Shown here: one piece after another, positions 1 to 6,946 of the stretch
Layout of the letters: each line of letters starts with the position of its first letter
Position numbering within the stretch: position 1 is the stretch's first letter
Source: Psychrobacter sp.
Lineage (GTDB): Bacteria > Pseudomonadota > Gammaproteobacteria > Pseudomonadales > Moraxellaceae
Reading direction: 5' to 3'
Length of the DNA stretch: 11,519 bases
Assembly: GCA_029264635.1 (NCBI GenBank)
Contig: JARIAA010000232.1
Span: 1 to 11,519, forward strand
Notes under the pieces: model-generated
Databases searched by the model: none
Seen by the model: only the letters and a program-made list of their open reading frames with translations
What the model was told of the DNA's origin: nothing
Translations under genes and position numbers: made by a program

Positions 1-840
1 GATCCAGAGCTTGATTTTAGCAATATGAGTGAGATTGTGCAGGTGGTGAGTGAGTGTAATAATTTACCCCTACATCCTCGTCATCCGTATGTGGGTGAGC
101 TGGTGTTTACTGCCTTTAGTGGCTCGCATCAAGACGCTATCAAAAAGTCACTTGATTATAATGAGAAGCATCAAGACGAGACCGATAATGTATGGGATGT
201 CGCTTATCTCCCCATTGATCCAGCACATATCGGTCGTAGCTATCAAGATGTCGTGCGCATCAACAGTCAATCTGGTAAAGGCGGTGTCGCTTATATTTTG
301 CAACGCAACTATGGCTTTAATTTGCCGCGTTGGATGCAGATCGACTTTAGCGGGGTAGTGCAAAAGCAGGCTGAAACAGCTGCTCGCGAATTACAAAATG
401 ATGAAATCTTGCAGACCTTTGAAGATACCTATTTACAGCAAGGTAATTTTGAATTACTAGATTATAGTGTCAATAATAAAGGCGGTGAGGTTTATTTTAA
501 TGGTCAAGTACAGATGAATGGCGATAGCATCACAATTGATGGTACTGGTAATGGGCCGTTGTCATCGTTCATTGACGGACTTGCTCAGCATACGGGCAAA
601 TCCATACACGTGATTAATTATGCTGAGCATGCTATCAACCCGCAGCATAACAATGGTGATGGCATCGATGACGATAATAATAATGACAATAAAACCAATG
701 CCAATGCGGCCGCCTATATTCAGCTCAATGTGGACGGTGACGTTTACTCAGGTATTGGCACCTGTAGCAGTACGGTATCAGCGATGTTAAAAGGAGCATT
801 ATCAGCCTTTGCTCAAGCATCAAGTACAACGGTTGCATAA
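1..840 (+). CDS. leuA: 2-isopropylmalate synthase, C-terminal part (5' end outside window)
   Basis: The reading frame is open from base 1 and ends in TAA, giving 279 residues of the C-terminal half. LeuA condenses acetyl-CoA with 2-oxoisovalerate in the first committed step of leucine synthesis. The visible part starts after the catalytic barrel. Motifs such as GELVFTAFSGSHQDAIKK and RINSQSGKGGVAYIL match the linker region of the longer (about 560 aa) yeast/actinobacterial-type LeuA. The last ~130 residues fit the leucine-binding regulatory domain, with GTGNGPLSSFIDGLA and a C-terminal segment reading AAYIQLNVDGDVYSGIGTC. Between these two blocks is an Asn/Asp-rich low-complexity insert at about bases 637-705. 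The ATG at base 25 is internal, not a start. The family assignment is firm; leucine feedback control is inferred from the family. Confidence 0.93.
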   Translation, partial: DPELDFSNMSEIVQVVSECNNLPLHPRHPYVGELVFTAFSGSHQDAIKKSLDYNEKHQDETDNVWDVAYLPIDPAHIGRSYQDVVRINSQSGKGGVAYILQRNYGFNLPRWMQIDFSGVVQKQAETAARELQNDEILQTFEDTYLQQGNFELLDYSVNNKGGEVYFNGQVQMNGDSITIDGTGNGPLSSFIDGLAQHTGKSIHVINYAEHAINPQHNNGDGIDDDNNNDNKTNANAAAYIQLNVDGDVYSGIGTCSSTVSAMLKGALSAFAQASSTTVA

Positions 841-852
841 GCTTCATTCAAC

Positions 853-896
853 TATAATACCGCCGTATTTCTAAAGGAAGTATGGCGGTATTTTTA
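853..896 (+). terminator. Rho-independent terminator of leuA
   Basis: Arms 856-867 and 881-892 pair over 12 bp (AATACCGCC with GGCGGTATT, plus three weaker inner pairs). A 13-nt loop separates them, and the right arm runs into a T tract at 891-895. It lies 15 bases after the leuA stop, so leuA is probably the last gene of its transcript. Confidence 0.85.
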
Positions 897-1085
897 TGGT
901 CAATCATAAAGGCCTTTTCCCCTATTTTAAAGATATGAATAGGTTGCTAAAAAATAGCATGCTTAATAGTTAAGGTAATTAACGTACATTCATTGGCTCA
1001 TAGCATATTGTTACTTGTGTGTTTAGTAGCTAGGACTTACACTAATATACACATATTATTTATCACTATAAACATAAGGTTAACT
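897..1085. other. Intergenic region, leuA to the 206-aa protein gene
   Basis: This AT-rich spacer should hold the promoter of the next gene. No -35/-10 pair is good enough to call: TATTAT at 1054-1059 and TACACT at 1038-1043 are -10-like, but neither has a good -35 at 16-18 bp. AAGG at 1076-1079 is a plausible ribosome binding site for the ATG at 1086. A TTG at 993 opens the same frame, but I treat 993-1085 as non-coding. Confidence 0.5.
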
Positions 1086-1706
1086 ATGGAACCTATCTCA
1101 TTTGCTTCATTTACGTTAGCGGCTGTTTTAGCCGCGCTACCTGGTAACAGTGACCCTGCTGGCCAATCAGCGATTAAAACACATATTAGTCCTGCCATCG
1201 CTGGGCAGTGGGAGATAGATCTGGACAGTGATGTCACCATGACGAAACAAGCGGCAGCGAAGCAGACAGGGTTAAATGATACTAAAAATGTAGAGACCAA
1301 TGAGCCAAAAGTCATTGCTGGCGAAGCAGGTGGCGTTTTAGATCAGAACGAACGTCGTGTCTTTAAGATTGCTCCTAGTACAACAACCACGGCTAAAGTC
1401 AAGTCAAAAAACTCCACCCAATGCCGAGAGATTTATAATTTTGGCGCGGATAACGAGATGTGGGCGGTAAGTGGTAAAGAGTGGACGTACGGGCGCTATC
1501 TGGTAACGCATCGGGAAGAAGGTTTGCCTATTATTGCCATCAGAACAGTTTATGACAATAATGAGGTGGACTGCTCAGGTAATCAAGTTGATCAGACTGA
1601 TGAGGCACTGATTGCTTTCTTAAATCATGATGGCAATCAAATGCAGTGGTGTGCTGATCCTGATGGGAAAGAGTGTTTTATGAGTTTTAATAGAGTATTA
1701 CCGTAA
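1086..1706 (+). CDS. Hypothetical protein, probably exported or membrane-anchored, 206 aa
   Basis: I do not recognise this family. The start chosen is ATG 1086, with AAGG about 6 bases upstream; the frame can be extended to a TTG at 993, but that has less support. Residues 5-19 are hydrophobic (SFASFTLAAVLAALP) and could be a membrane anchor or a poor signal peptide, although no basic residues precede them. Residues 20-110 are polar and Ala/Thr-rich, with a Thr run at 99-102, and look like a flexible linker. The C-terminal ~95 residues look folded and contain all four cysteines (C113, C163, C189, C197), the last two in CADPDGKEC. An even number of cysteines restricted to one domain suits periplasmic disulphides. 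The gene stands alone between two terminators. It is real as judged by length, RBS and flanking terminators; its function is unknown. Confidence 0.7.
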   Translation: MEPISFASFTLAAVLAALPGNSDPAGQSAIKTHISPAIAGQWEIDLDSDVTMTKQAAAKQTGLNDTKNVETNEPKVIAGEAGGVLDQNERRVFKIAPSTTTTAKVKSKNSTQCREIYNFGADNEMWAVSGKEWTYGRYLVTHREEGLPIIAIRTVYDNNEVDCSGNQVDQTDEALIAFLNHDGNQMQWCADPDGKECFMSFNRVLP

Positions 1707-1768
1707 GTAATATCTCTTTTATTTATTATAAAAAATACGTCCAGCGCAACTACACTTATAAAGTCTAT

Positions 1769-1807
1769 AAAAAAACCCGCTTTCTTATCAGAAAGTGGGT
1801 TTTTTGT
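1769..1807. terminator. Bidirectional terminator between convergent genes
   Basis: Arms 1771-1784 and 1791-1804 pair over 14 bp with one G-T wobble and a 6-nt loop (TTATCA). The outer bases are A on the left and T on the right, so transcripts from either side end in a U tract. It serves the 206-aa protein gene on the plus strand and accC on the minus strand. Confidence 0.9.
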
Positions 1808-1829
1808 TTATTATAATTCTAAAAATGAG

Positions 1830-3191
1830 CTATTTTGCTTTTTTAATTTCTTGCGATTTGAGCAGCTCTTCTTCAAGATAATGAATATTTTGAGCCTCAT
1901 TGATAAAATCCGTATCGGCCAAAATGACATCACGATGCATCGGAATATTGGTTTTGACACCCTCAATGATAAGCTCATCAAGTGCATGCAGGGTTTTTGC
2001 AATGGCCTGCTGGCGCGTCTGCCCATGACAGATAAGTTTGCCAATCAATGAATCATAATAACTGGGAATCTCATACCCTGGGTACAGATGCGAGTCAAAA
2101 CGAATACCTGCTCCACTCGGTGTGTATAATTGAGAGACTCTGCCAGGTGATGGCATAAATGTCACTGGATCTTCGGCATTAATACGGCATTCGATCGCAT
2201 GGCCTTGGACTTCGATATCACTTTGACGATACGATAAGCCATAGCCTGCAGCAATTTTTAACTGCTCAACCACTATATCAATGCCAGTAATCATCTCAGT
2301 AATGGTATGCTCAACTTGCACCCGTGTGTTCATCTCAATAAAGAAGAATTCATTATTTTCAAATAAAAACTCAAACGTCCCAGCGCCGCGATATTCAACA
2401 AGCTCACAAGCTTTAACGCATGCTCGCAATATTGGTTCACGAATATCATCAGGGATGTCAGGCGCAGGGGCTTCTTCGAGTACCTTTTGATGGCGTCGCT
2501 GTAACGAGCAGTCACGATCATACAAATGAATGGCATTACCGTTACCGTCACCAAGTACTTGGACTTCAACGTGGCGTGGGTTTTGCAAGTAGCGCTCCAT
2601 GTAGACGGTATCATCACCAAACCATAGCTCAGCTTCTTGTCTGGCGGCTTGCACTTGCCCGATAAGCTCATCAAAACGCTCAACAACGCGCATACCACGA
2701 CCACCACCACCAGAAGCTGCTTTGATAATAAGGGGAAAGCCAATGTTACGCGCTTGCTCTTCAGCATTGTGCATCGTCACAGCACCAACAGAACCAGGTA
2801 CAGTCGGCACGCCTGCTTTTTTCATAGCATTGATAGCAGAAACTTTGTTACCCATCAGGCGGATATGGTCAGCGTTGGGGCCGACAAAGGTCAATCCTGC
2901 CTCCTCAATACGCTCAGCAAATTCAGCATTCTCAGCCAAAAAACCATAACCAGGATGAATGGCATCAGCGCCAGATATTTCAGCCGCGGTTAAGATAGTA
3001 TTAATATTTAAGTAGCTTTCGCTAGCGTTTGGCTTACCAATACAAATGGCTTCATCGACGAAACGCAGGTGCATGAGATTTTCATCAGCGGTGGAGTAGA
3101 CACCAACGGTCTCAATACCCAGTGCTTTACAGGCACGTACGATACGTAGAGCAATCTCACCTCGATTGGCGATGAGCAGTTTTTTTATCAT
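1830..3191 (-). CDS. accC: Biotin carboxylase subunit of acetyl-CoA carboxylase
   Basis: The 453-aa product (E. coli AccC is 449) carboxylates the biotin on AccB using ATP and bicarbonate, the first half-reaction of malonyl-CoA formation. The N-terminal biotin carboxylase domain begins IKKLLIANRGEIALRIVRAC. The ATP-grasp part has the Gly-rich loop at residues 159-168 (ASGGGGRGMR), with K116 and K157 as likely ATP-binding lysines. The active-site stretch FIEMNTRVQVEH supplies E286, N288, R290 and E294, equivalent to E. coli E288, N290, R292 and E296. A C-terminal biotin carboxylase domain follows from about residue 335. The ATG at 3191 has an AGGA 7 bases upstream. The gene lies 130 bp downstream of accB on the same strand and ends at a terminator, so it is the last gene of an accBC operon. 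Confidence 0.97.
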   Translation of the reverse strand: MIKKLLIANRGEIALRIVRACKALGIETVGVYSTADENLMHLRFVDEAICIGKPNASESYLNINTILTAAEISGADAIHPGYGFLAENAEFAERIEEAGLTFVGPNADHIRLMGNKVSAINAMKKAGVPTVPGSVGAVTMHNAEEQARNIGFPLIIKAASGGGGRGMRVVERFDELIGQVQAARQEAELWFGDDTVYMERYLQNPRHVEVQVLGDGNGNAIHLYDRDCSLQRRHQKVLEEAPAPDIPDDIREPILRACVKACELVEYRGAGTFEFLFENNEFFFIEMNTRVQVEHTITEMITGIDIVVEQLKIAAGYGLSYRQSDIEVQGHAIECRINAEDPVTFMPSPGRVSQLYTPSGAGIRFDSHLYPGYEIPSYYDSLIGKLICHGQTRQQAIAKTLHALDELIIEGVKTNIPMHRDVILADTDFINEAQNIHYLEEELLKSQEIKKAK

Positions 3192-3220
3192 GGGGTCATC
3201 CTTATGAAAGCGTTAGTGAC

Positions 3221-3290
3221 AGATCAAGTCGCTATATTTTGGCATTGTATAATGGAGTGACAATGACATGAAAAACATAGCGGATGATCT
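3221..3290 (-). repeat. 70-nt nested hairpin in the accB-accC spacer
   Basis: Three inverted-repeat pairs are nested symmetrically: 3221-3226 with 3285-3290 (AGATCA/TGATCT), 3230-3235 with 3277-3282 (CGCTAT/ATAGCG), and 3243-3248 with 3260-3265 (CATTGT/ACAATG). A further TTTT/AAAA pairing lies at 3237-3240 and 3272-3275. In the accBC mRNA this would fold into one long interrupted stem with about 22 pairs and an 11-nt loop, ending about 30 nt before the accC start. No T tract follows, so it is not a standard terminator. Roles in mRNA processing, stability or AccB:AccC stoichiometry are inference only. Confidence 0.7.
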
Positions 3291-3321
3291 TTTATAACAA
3301 GGTTAAGTATGGCAAGTACCG

Positions 3322-3750
3322 CTACGCTTTATAACGTATCACAGGTTGACCAAACTGTACGACCTCAGAGTTATTCACTAAAATTTCATCGATGACACCA
3401 CTTTGTGTGGCTTCAAGTGGATTCATGATTTTCATCGCTTCAATAATACCAAGCGTATCACCTGCTTGTACCTGTTGACCAACTTTTGCAAATGGGGGAT
3501 CACTAGGGGTAGGTGAAGAGTAGAATACACCAACCATTGGTGAGGTCTCGACACTACCAGCTTTAACAGATGCTTTGGCTTGCGTAGGCATAGGTACTGC
3601 ACCAGCAGTAGGAGCGGCCATCATGGTTGGTGCTGGGGCATCGTAGTGCCGAGTCAGGCTAATGTTTTCATTTTTTGAGCTGACCTCTAAATTGACTAGG
3701 TCTTTTTCTTCCATGAGAGCGATTAGCGTGCGTATTTTTTCAATATCCAT
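3322..3750 (-). CDS. accB: Biotin carboxyl carrier protein of acetyl-CoA carboxylase
   Basis: The 142-aa product carries the covalently bound biotin that shuttles CO2 between AccC and the AccAD carboxyltransferase in the cytoplasm. Residues 1-35 form the usual N-terminal helix and strand region (MDIEKIRTLIALMEEKDLVN). Residues 38-68 are an Ala/Pro/Thr-rich flexible linker. Residues 70-142 are the biotinyl domain, with the thumb region around 75-88. The biotinylation site is EAMKIMN with K107; the usual sequence is AMKMMN, so Met is replaced by Ile after the lysine. The ATG at 3750 has only a distant AGG 13 bases upstream, so initiation may be weak or structure-dependent. It is the first gene of the accBC operon, and no aroQ precedes it, unlike in several other proteobacteria. 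Confidence 0.96.
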   Translation of the reverse strand: MDIEKIRTLIALMEEKDLVNLEVSSKNENISLTRHYDAPAPTMMAAPTAGAVPMPTQAKASVKAGSVETSPMVGVFYSSPTPSDPPFAKVGQQVQAGDTLGIIEAMKIMNPLEATQSGVIDEILVNNSEVVQFGQPVIRYKA

Positions 3751-4083
3751 AATTTTAATGTAGCCTTATACTAAAATTTAAGAAAGAAATAGTGTAACAA
3801 AATTTGTTTAATTAGGTACTAATGATACCTATATTCGGCGCAATGAGCAATCGATGTACAGTTGTTAACTCAAAATTTTTACATATTCTTCACGTAAATC
3901 AACGAACGCATAGCTAGTAGCTCATTGCTATGCCAACTTGATTCATCATAGTCTATGTCGCCAAGTAGCGCTAGTATTGGTTGGCGTTAATATGCTTTGA
4001 AAAGAATATACGGCCATCAAAATAATTTTTAAAAACTCAAAAGTGCCTAAATTACTCAGTAATCAAATAAAATTTGTGACAGT
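3751..4083. other. Non-coding region upstream of accB with several inverted repeats
   Basis: No credible ORF is seen. The stretch must hold the accBC promoter, but I cannot place one firmly. Read toward accB it contains the palindrome ATTACT-C-AGTAAT (4051-4063), an inverted repeat CGCCAA/TTGGCG (3959-3964 with 3981-3986), a hairpin GCATAGC/GCTATGC (3908-3914 with 3927-3933), a perfect 9-bp inverted repeat GCAATGAGC/GCTCATTGC (3840-3848 with 3920-3928), a hairpin TAGGTA/TACCTA (3813-3818 with 3826-3831) and the odd palindrome AACAAA-A-TTTGTT (3796-3808). The second hairpin and the 9-bp repeat share bases 3927-3928, so they cannot both form fully. A long regulatory leader or binding sites for a fatty-acid regulator are possible, but unproven. 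Confidence 0.5.
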
Positions 4084-4133
4084 AGCCAGTATCCTTTATA
4101 TTTGTTTTGGACGAACTATAAAGGATACTGGCT
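4084..4133 (-). repeat. Perfect 17-bp inverted repeat overlapping the MATE stop codon
   Basis: AGCCAGTATCCTTTATA (4084-4100) and its exact reverse complement (4117-4133) flank a 16-nt spacer. The outer end of the right arm covers two bases of the TAG stop codon (4132-4134). In the MATE mRNA it would form a very stable 3' hairpin. The next bases lack an immediate U tract, so it is either a weak terminator or an mRNA-end stabiliser. It could also be one copy of a dispersed palindromic repeat. Confidence 0.85.
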
Positions 4134-5499
4134 AAGCCCAAAGCACAGTCAAACGTTTTTGTTGATAGCGTAATCTTAACGTGAGTAGAATAGACGACAA
4201 AAACAGTCCAAGAATTAACGCTATCCAAAATCCCTGCGCGCCAAGATTGGTAAAACGGACTAAGTAAATGCCAAGCGGTAAGGCCACTATCCAGTAACAA
4301 AATAGTGTCACCCACATCGGGATAGTGGTGTCCTGCATACCGCGTAGTATACCTGCAACGTTGACTTGCCAGCCATCAAACAGCTGATACGCGAGAGCAA
4401 AAATCAACAAATGCATGGCTTGCGCTCGCAACTCAAGGTTGTCCGTAAACGCAGCTGCCAGTTGCGGTCTAAATAGCCATATTCCAAGCATACAAACAAG
4501 GGCAATCAGTACCGTCCAGATAAGCCCCGTGGCTTGTACGTGACGTAAAGCAAGTAAATTCTTTTCGCCAAAACGGTTCGACACCATAATAGTCAACGCC
4601 ATTGCGACTGAGATGGGAATCATGAATAGCTGCGAAGTTACTGATAAAGCCACTTGGTGTGACGCGGTCGCCAGCTCGCCTAATGGACTGATAACCAGTG
4701 CCCCTAAGCTAAACAAACTGGCCTCAAAAAAGATAGAAACACCAATAGGAATACCCAATTTGAGCAGCTTAGTGATCTGAACCCGATTGGGCCGAGTAAA
4801 GCTATAAAAAAAGCGTGTACTGGCAAACTGCTGACGGTTGGTCAAGGTAGTATAAGTGCCTAATAAGAAAACGTTAATCCACAATACGAGCGCTGTTGCC
4901 ACCCCGCAGCCCGCACCGCCCATCTTTGGCATGCCAAACAGCCCATGGATAAAAATATAGTTTAAAGGAATGTCCGCGAGCAGACCGATGATACTAATAA
5001 CCGTCACAGGCTCTGGTCGCCCAAGGGCTTCACAATAGCTACGAAGCACCGCATATACAGCGATCGCCGGAAAACCAAACGCCACGCCACGTAGATACTG
5101 AGCAGCTATAGGTCGAATGTTTTCTGGAACGCCCATCAAACTAAGGACATTTGGCATTAAGCTGACGATAACAAATCCAAGAATACCGATGACTCCTGCG
5201 GTCCATATCGACTGCTGAGTGATATGAGGTACTTGATCATGTTTATTTTGACCTATGGCCTCACCAATCAGTGGTGTGGTCGCAATTAAGATACCAGTTG
5301 CTAACAAAAATAATGGCAACCAAATACCAGAACCAACAGCGACAGCTGCCAAATCAACGGCGGAGACGCCACCTGCCATAATGGCATCAACCACCCCGAG
5401 CGCCGCTTGGCAAAACTGGGTAATCAGTATGGGTAACGCTAGCACGCCTAAACGTAAGCTATAACTTTTAAAATCTGCAAAGGATATCGGCAAAACCAT
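4132..5499 (-). CDS. MATE-family multidrug efflux transporter (NorM/MdtK type)
   Basis: This is a polytopic inner-membrane antiporter expected to export cationic drugs or metabolites in exchange for Na+ or H+. From the chosen ATG it has 455 aa, the usual MATE length, with about 12 hydrophobic segments. Family features are the N-terminal LALPILITQFCQAALGVVDAIM, the stretch GSGIWLPLFLLATGILIATTPLIGEAIGQ at roughly residues 55-83, and the second-half repeat beginning LLKLGIPIGVSIFFEASLF. The frame also opens at ATG 5553 and TTG 5556. I prefer 5499 because the upstream terminator ends at about 5578, leaving no room for a promoter before 5553, and because 455 aa fits the family. A TTGATG (5551-5556) and AATAAC (5528-5533) pair with a 17-bp spacer is a possible promoter between the two starts. 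Neither start has a clear ribosome binding site. The substrate cannot be told from sequence. Confidence 0.92.
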   Translation of the reverse strand: MVLPISFADFKSYSLRLGVLALPILITQFCQAALGVVDAIMAGGVSAVDLAAVAVGSGIWLPLFLLATGILIATTPLIGEAIGQNKHDQVPHITQQSIWTAGVIGILGFVIVSLMPNVLSLMGVPENIRPIAAQYLRGVAFGFPAIAVYAVLRSYCEALGRPEPVTVISIIGLLADIPLNYIFIHGLFGMPKMGGAGCGVATALVLWINVFLLGTYTTLTNRQQFASTRFFYSFTRPNRVQITKLLKLGIPIGVSIFFEASLFSLGALVISPLGELATASHQVALSVTSQLFMIPISVAMALTIMVSNRFGEKNLLALRHVQATGLIWTVLIALVCMLGIWLFRPQLAAAFTDNLELRAQAMHLLIFALAYQLFDGWQVNVAGILRGMQDTTIPMWVTLFCYWIVALPLGIYLVRFTNLGAQGFWIALILGLFLSSILLTLRLRYQQKRLTVLWA

Positions 5500-5577
5500 G
5501 GTTAGCAACTTGTTATTATTCACAGTAGTTATTGCTGATGTATAAAAAATCATCAACGAAATAGAGTTTGAGAATAC

Positions 5578-5620
5578 TAAAACAAAAATAACCCATCAAC
5601 TCAAGGTATGAGTTGATAGG
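5578..5620 (-). terminator. Rho-independent terminator of the lipoprotein gene
   Basis: On the minus strand CCTATCAACTCA (5609-5620) pairs over 12 bp with TGAGTTGATGGG (5592-5603), with one wobble and a 5-nt loop. A T-rich tract (TTATTTTTGTTTT) follows. It lies 115 bases beyond the lipoprotein stop and insulates the downstream MATE gene. Confidence 0.85.
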
Positions 5621-5734
5621 TCAAAAGTAGAGGTGATGGTAAAGAATCTGGGCTATGATGTCAACGCTTCTATAGCGTCTAGCGTCTTTCACCAGTTGCT
5701 AAACTTAATAGCTCTGTTAAATGATCTAAATCAG

Positions 5735-6775
5735 TTATAAAGATTCAGGGAGATCTTGAATCAGTGCTTGATAACCAATCAGCTCGTTATTAGCATTAAA
5801 CGCCTGTACCACGATAGCGTAATTGGTTGAATAGTCTGGAATAACGGGTGTAAATTGCTTCTCGTTATTACTCAAAATGACATTCTGTACATAGCCGTTG
5901 GCACCCGTTTTTGCTTTGTTGACATCAATCTGACTAACCAAGACAAGCCTTGTGTTTGCAGGGTTTTTCCAAGTAATACGCTGTTGCGTTCCATTGCCCA
6001 TGATATCAAGTGCCATCGTCCCAAGTTCATAATCAAGTGGATAGGTATTAAAGTTAGAACGATTGCTTAGCGTGTAGGTAACGTTGCAATTTTTATTTCC
6101 ACCAAAAAGCTTTTTGCCACCTAAATAATCTTGATACTCAAAACTACCGCGCCATGGCTTACCCGTTTCTTTATCTTTAAAGGCACCTGCAAATGTCGTC
6201 ATTAAGTTTGGCGTTTCAAGATTTAAGTCGTTGATGTATTTTATATCTAAAAATTCTGCGGTATCTAAGCTACCAGTCACTTTGCCAGTAATAGAGTTAT
6301 CCACTTTAAAACCCGTATTAACATCAAGGGTGCGATTTTCTTGGCAAGCCTGCTGCTGATAACTGATACGCCCATCTACACGGCCGACGCCATCGTCACT
6401 GATATCAAAATAGATAGCGCCGATATCGAGATCGTCGTTGTCGCCATCGTCAAGATCAACGAAATGACCCACATATAAACCGCCACGCCCGCCCTCTGGT
6501 GTCAGCTTATCTAAAAATTTATCTAAAGATTCTTCTGGCAAGAACACAGATTTTAAAATCTCAGCCATGCTTTTTTCGTCATCGGTCAGCTTATCTTCCA
6601 CAGCGTTATATTTGTCTTTGACCTTATCTTCGACACGGTCATATTCGTCTTTGACTTGGTCTTCGATACGGTCATATTCGTCTTTGATTTTATCGCTATC
6701 ACTGCCGCAAGCGCTGAGCATGAGGGCCAATAAGCTAACGGTCAATACAGATTGTACAAGTTTAGGTGCGCTCAT
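5735..6775 (-). CDS. Hypothetical lipoprotein with an 11-residue tandem repeat, 346 aa
   Basis: I do not recognise a named family. The N-terminus is a clear lipoprotein signal: a basic start (APKLVQ), a hydrophobic core, and the lipobox LSAC with the lipidated cysteine at C23. Next come three copies of an 11-residue repeat of the form (I/V)KD(E/K)Y(D/N)x(I/V)ED(Q/K) at residues 30-62, highly charged and probably helical. An acidic segment D107-D117 (DLDDGDNDDLD) resembles Asp-rich calcium-binding loops. The remainder is probably a beta-rich globular domain (GGRGGLYVGHF, WRGSFEYQDYLGGKKLFGG) with two cysteines. ATG 6775 has AGGA 7 bases upstream. The gene is monocistronic, with its own promoter and terminator. 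The repeat may act as a spacer lifting the domain off the membrane; that is inference. Confidence 0.8.
   Translation of the reverse strand: MSAPKLVQSVLTVSLLALMLSACGSDSDKIKDEYDRIEDQVKDEYDRVEDKVKDKYNAVEDKLTDDEKSMAEILKSVFLPEESLDKFLDKLTPEGGRGGLYVGHFVDLDDGDNDDLDIGAIYFDISDDGVGRVDGRISYQQQACQENRTLDVNTGFKVDNSITGKVTGSLDTAEFLDIKYINDLNLETPNLMTTFAGAFKDKETGKPWRGSFEYQDYLGGKKLFGGNKNCNVTYTLSNRSNFNTYPLDYELGTMALDIMGNGTQQRITWKNPANTRLVLVSQIDVNKAKTGANGYVQNVILSNNEKQFTPVIPDYSTNYAIVVQAFNANNELIGYQALIQDLPESL
6590..6688 (-). repeat. Three tandem 33-bp coding repeats in the lipoprotein gene
   Basis: Three in-frame 33-bp units encode residues 30-40, 41-51 and 52-62. The two units nearest the start share long identical runs such as GGTCATATTCGTCTTTGA, seen on the plus strand; the third is more diverged. 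Copy number could change by slippage without breaking the frame. Confidence 0.85.
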
Positions 6776-6803
6776 AAATGAGTCCTGATGATAAATAAAT
6801 ATC

Positions 6804-6832
6804 GTTATAAAAACATAGGTTGTCTAGATCAA
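6804..6832 (-). promoter_or_regulatory. Candidate sigma-70 promoter of the lipoprotein gene
   Basis: On the minus strand a TTGATC (-35, 6827-6832) and a TATAAC (-10, 6804-6809) are separated by 17 bp. A start at about 6797 would leave a leader of around 20 nt containing the AGGA ribosome binding site. The hexamers match 4/6 and 5/6 of consensus in an AT-rich region, so chance occurrence is possible. Confidence 0.45.
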
Positions 6833-6946
6833 AAATGACGTCTTGCACCTTCGTTCTAGGTGACGAATATAACAAATTTTATTAAACTAATACTATAAAA
6901 ATTTGTTGATTAAAATATAAATCGTAATAAGCTTATCCGTCATATC

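Noticed and set aside
993..1085. TTG-initiated N-terminal extension of the 206-aa protein
   Set aside because: There is no ribosome binding site at the TTG and the extension looks like translated intergenic DNA; ATG 1086 has AAGG at suitable spacing.
2281..2993. Several plus-strand open frames inside accC
   Set aside because: They are antisense shadows of a strongly conserved gene and have no recognisable domain.
3221..3290. Rho-independent terminator between accB and accC
   Set aside because: The stem is interrupted by internal loops and is not followed by a U tract, and the genes are a classic operon pair.
4052..4315. Minus-strand 87-aa frame overlapping the MATE 3' end
   Set aside because: It is the alternative frame of the MATE gene running into the palindrome, with no start signal.
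5640..5700. Short direct repeat TAGCGTC near 5670-5685
   Set aside because: Only two adjacent copies of about 7 bp, with no flanking mobile element or gene link; likely chance.
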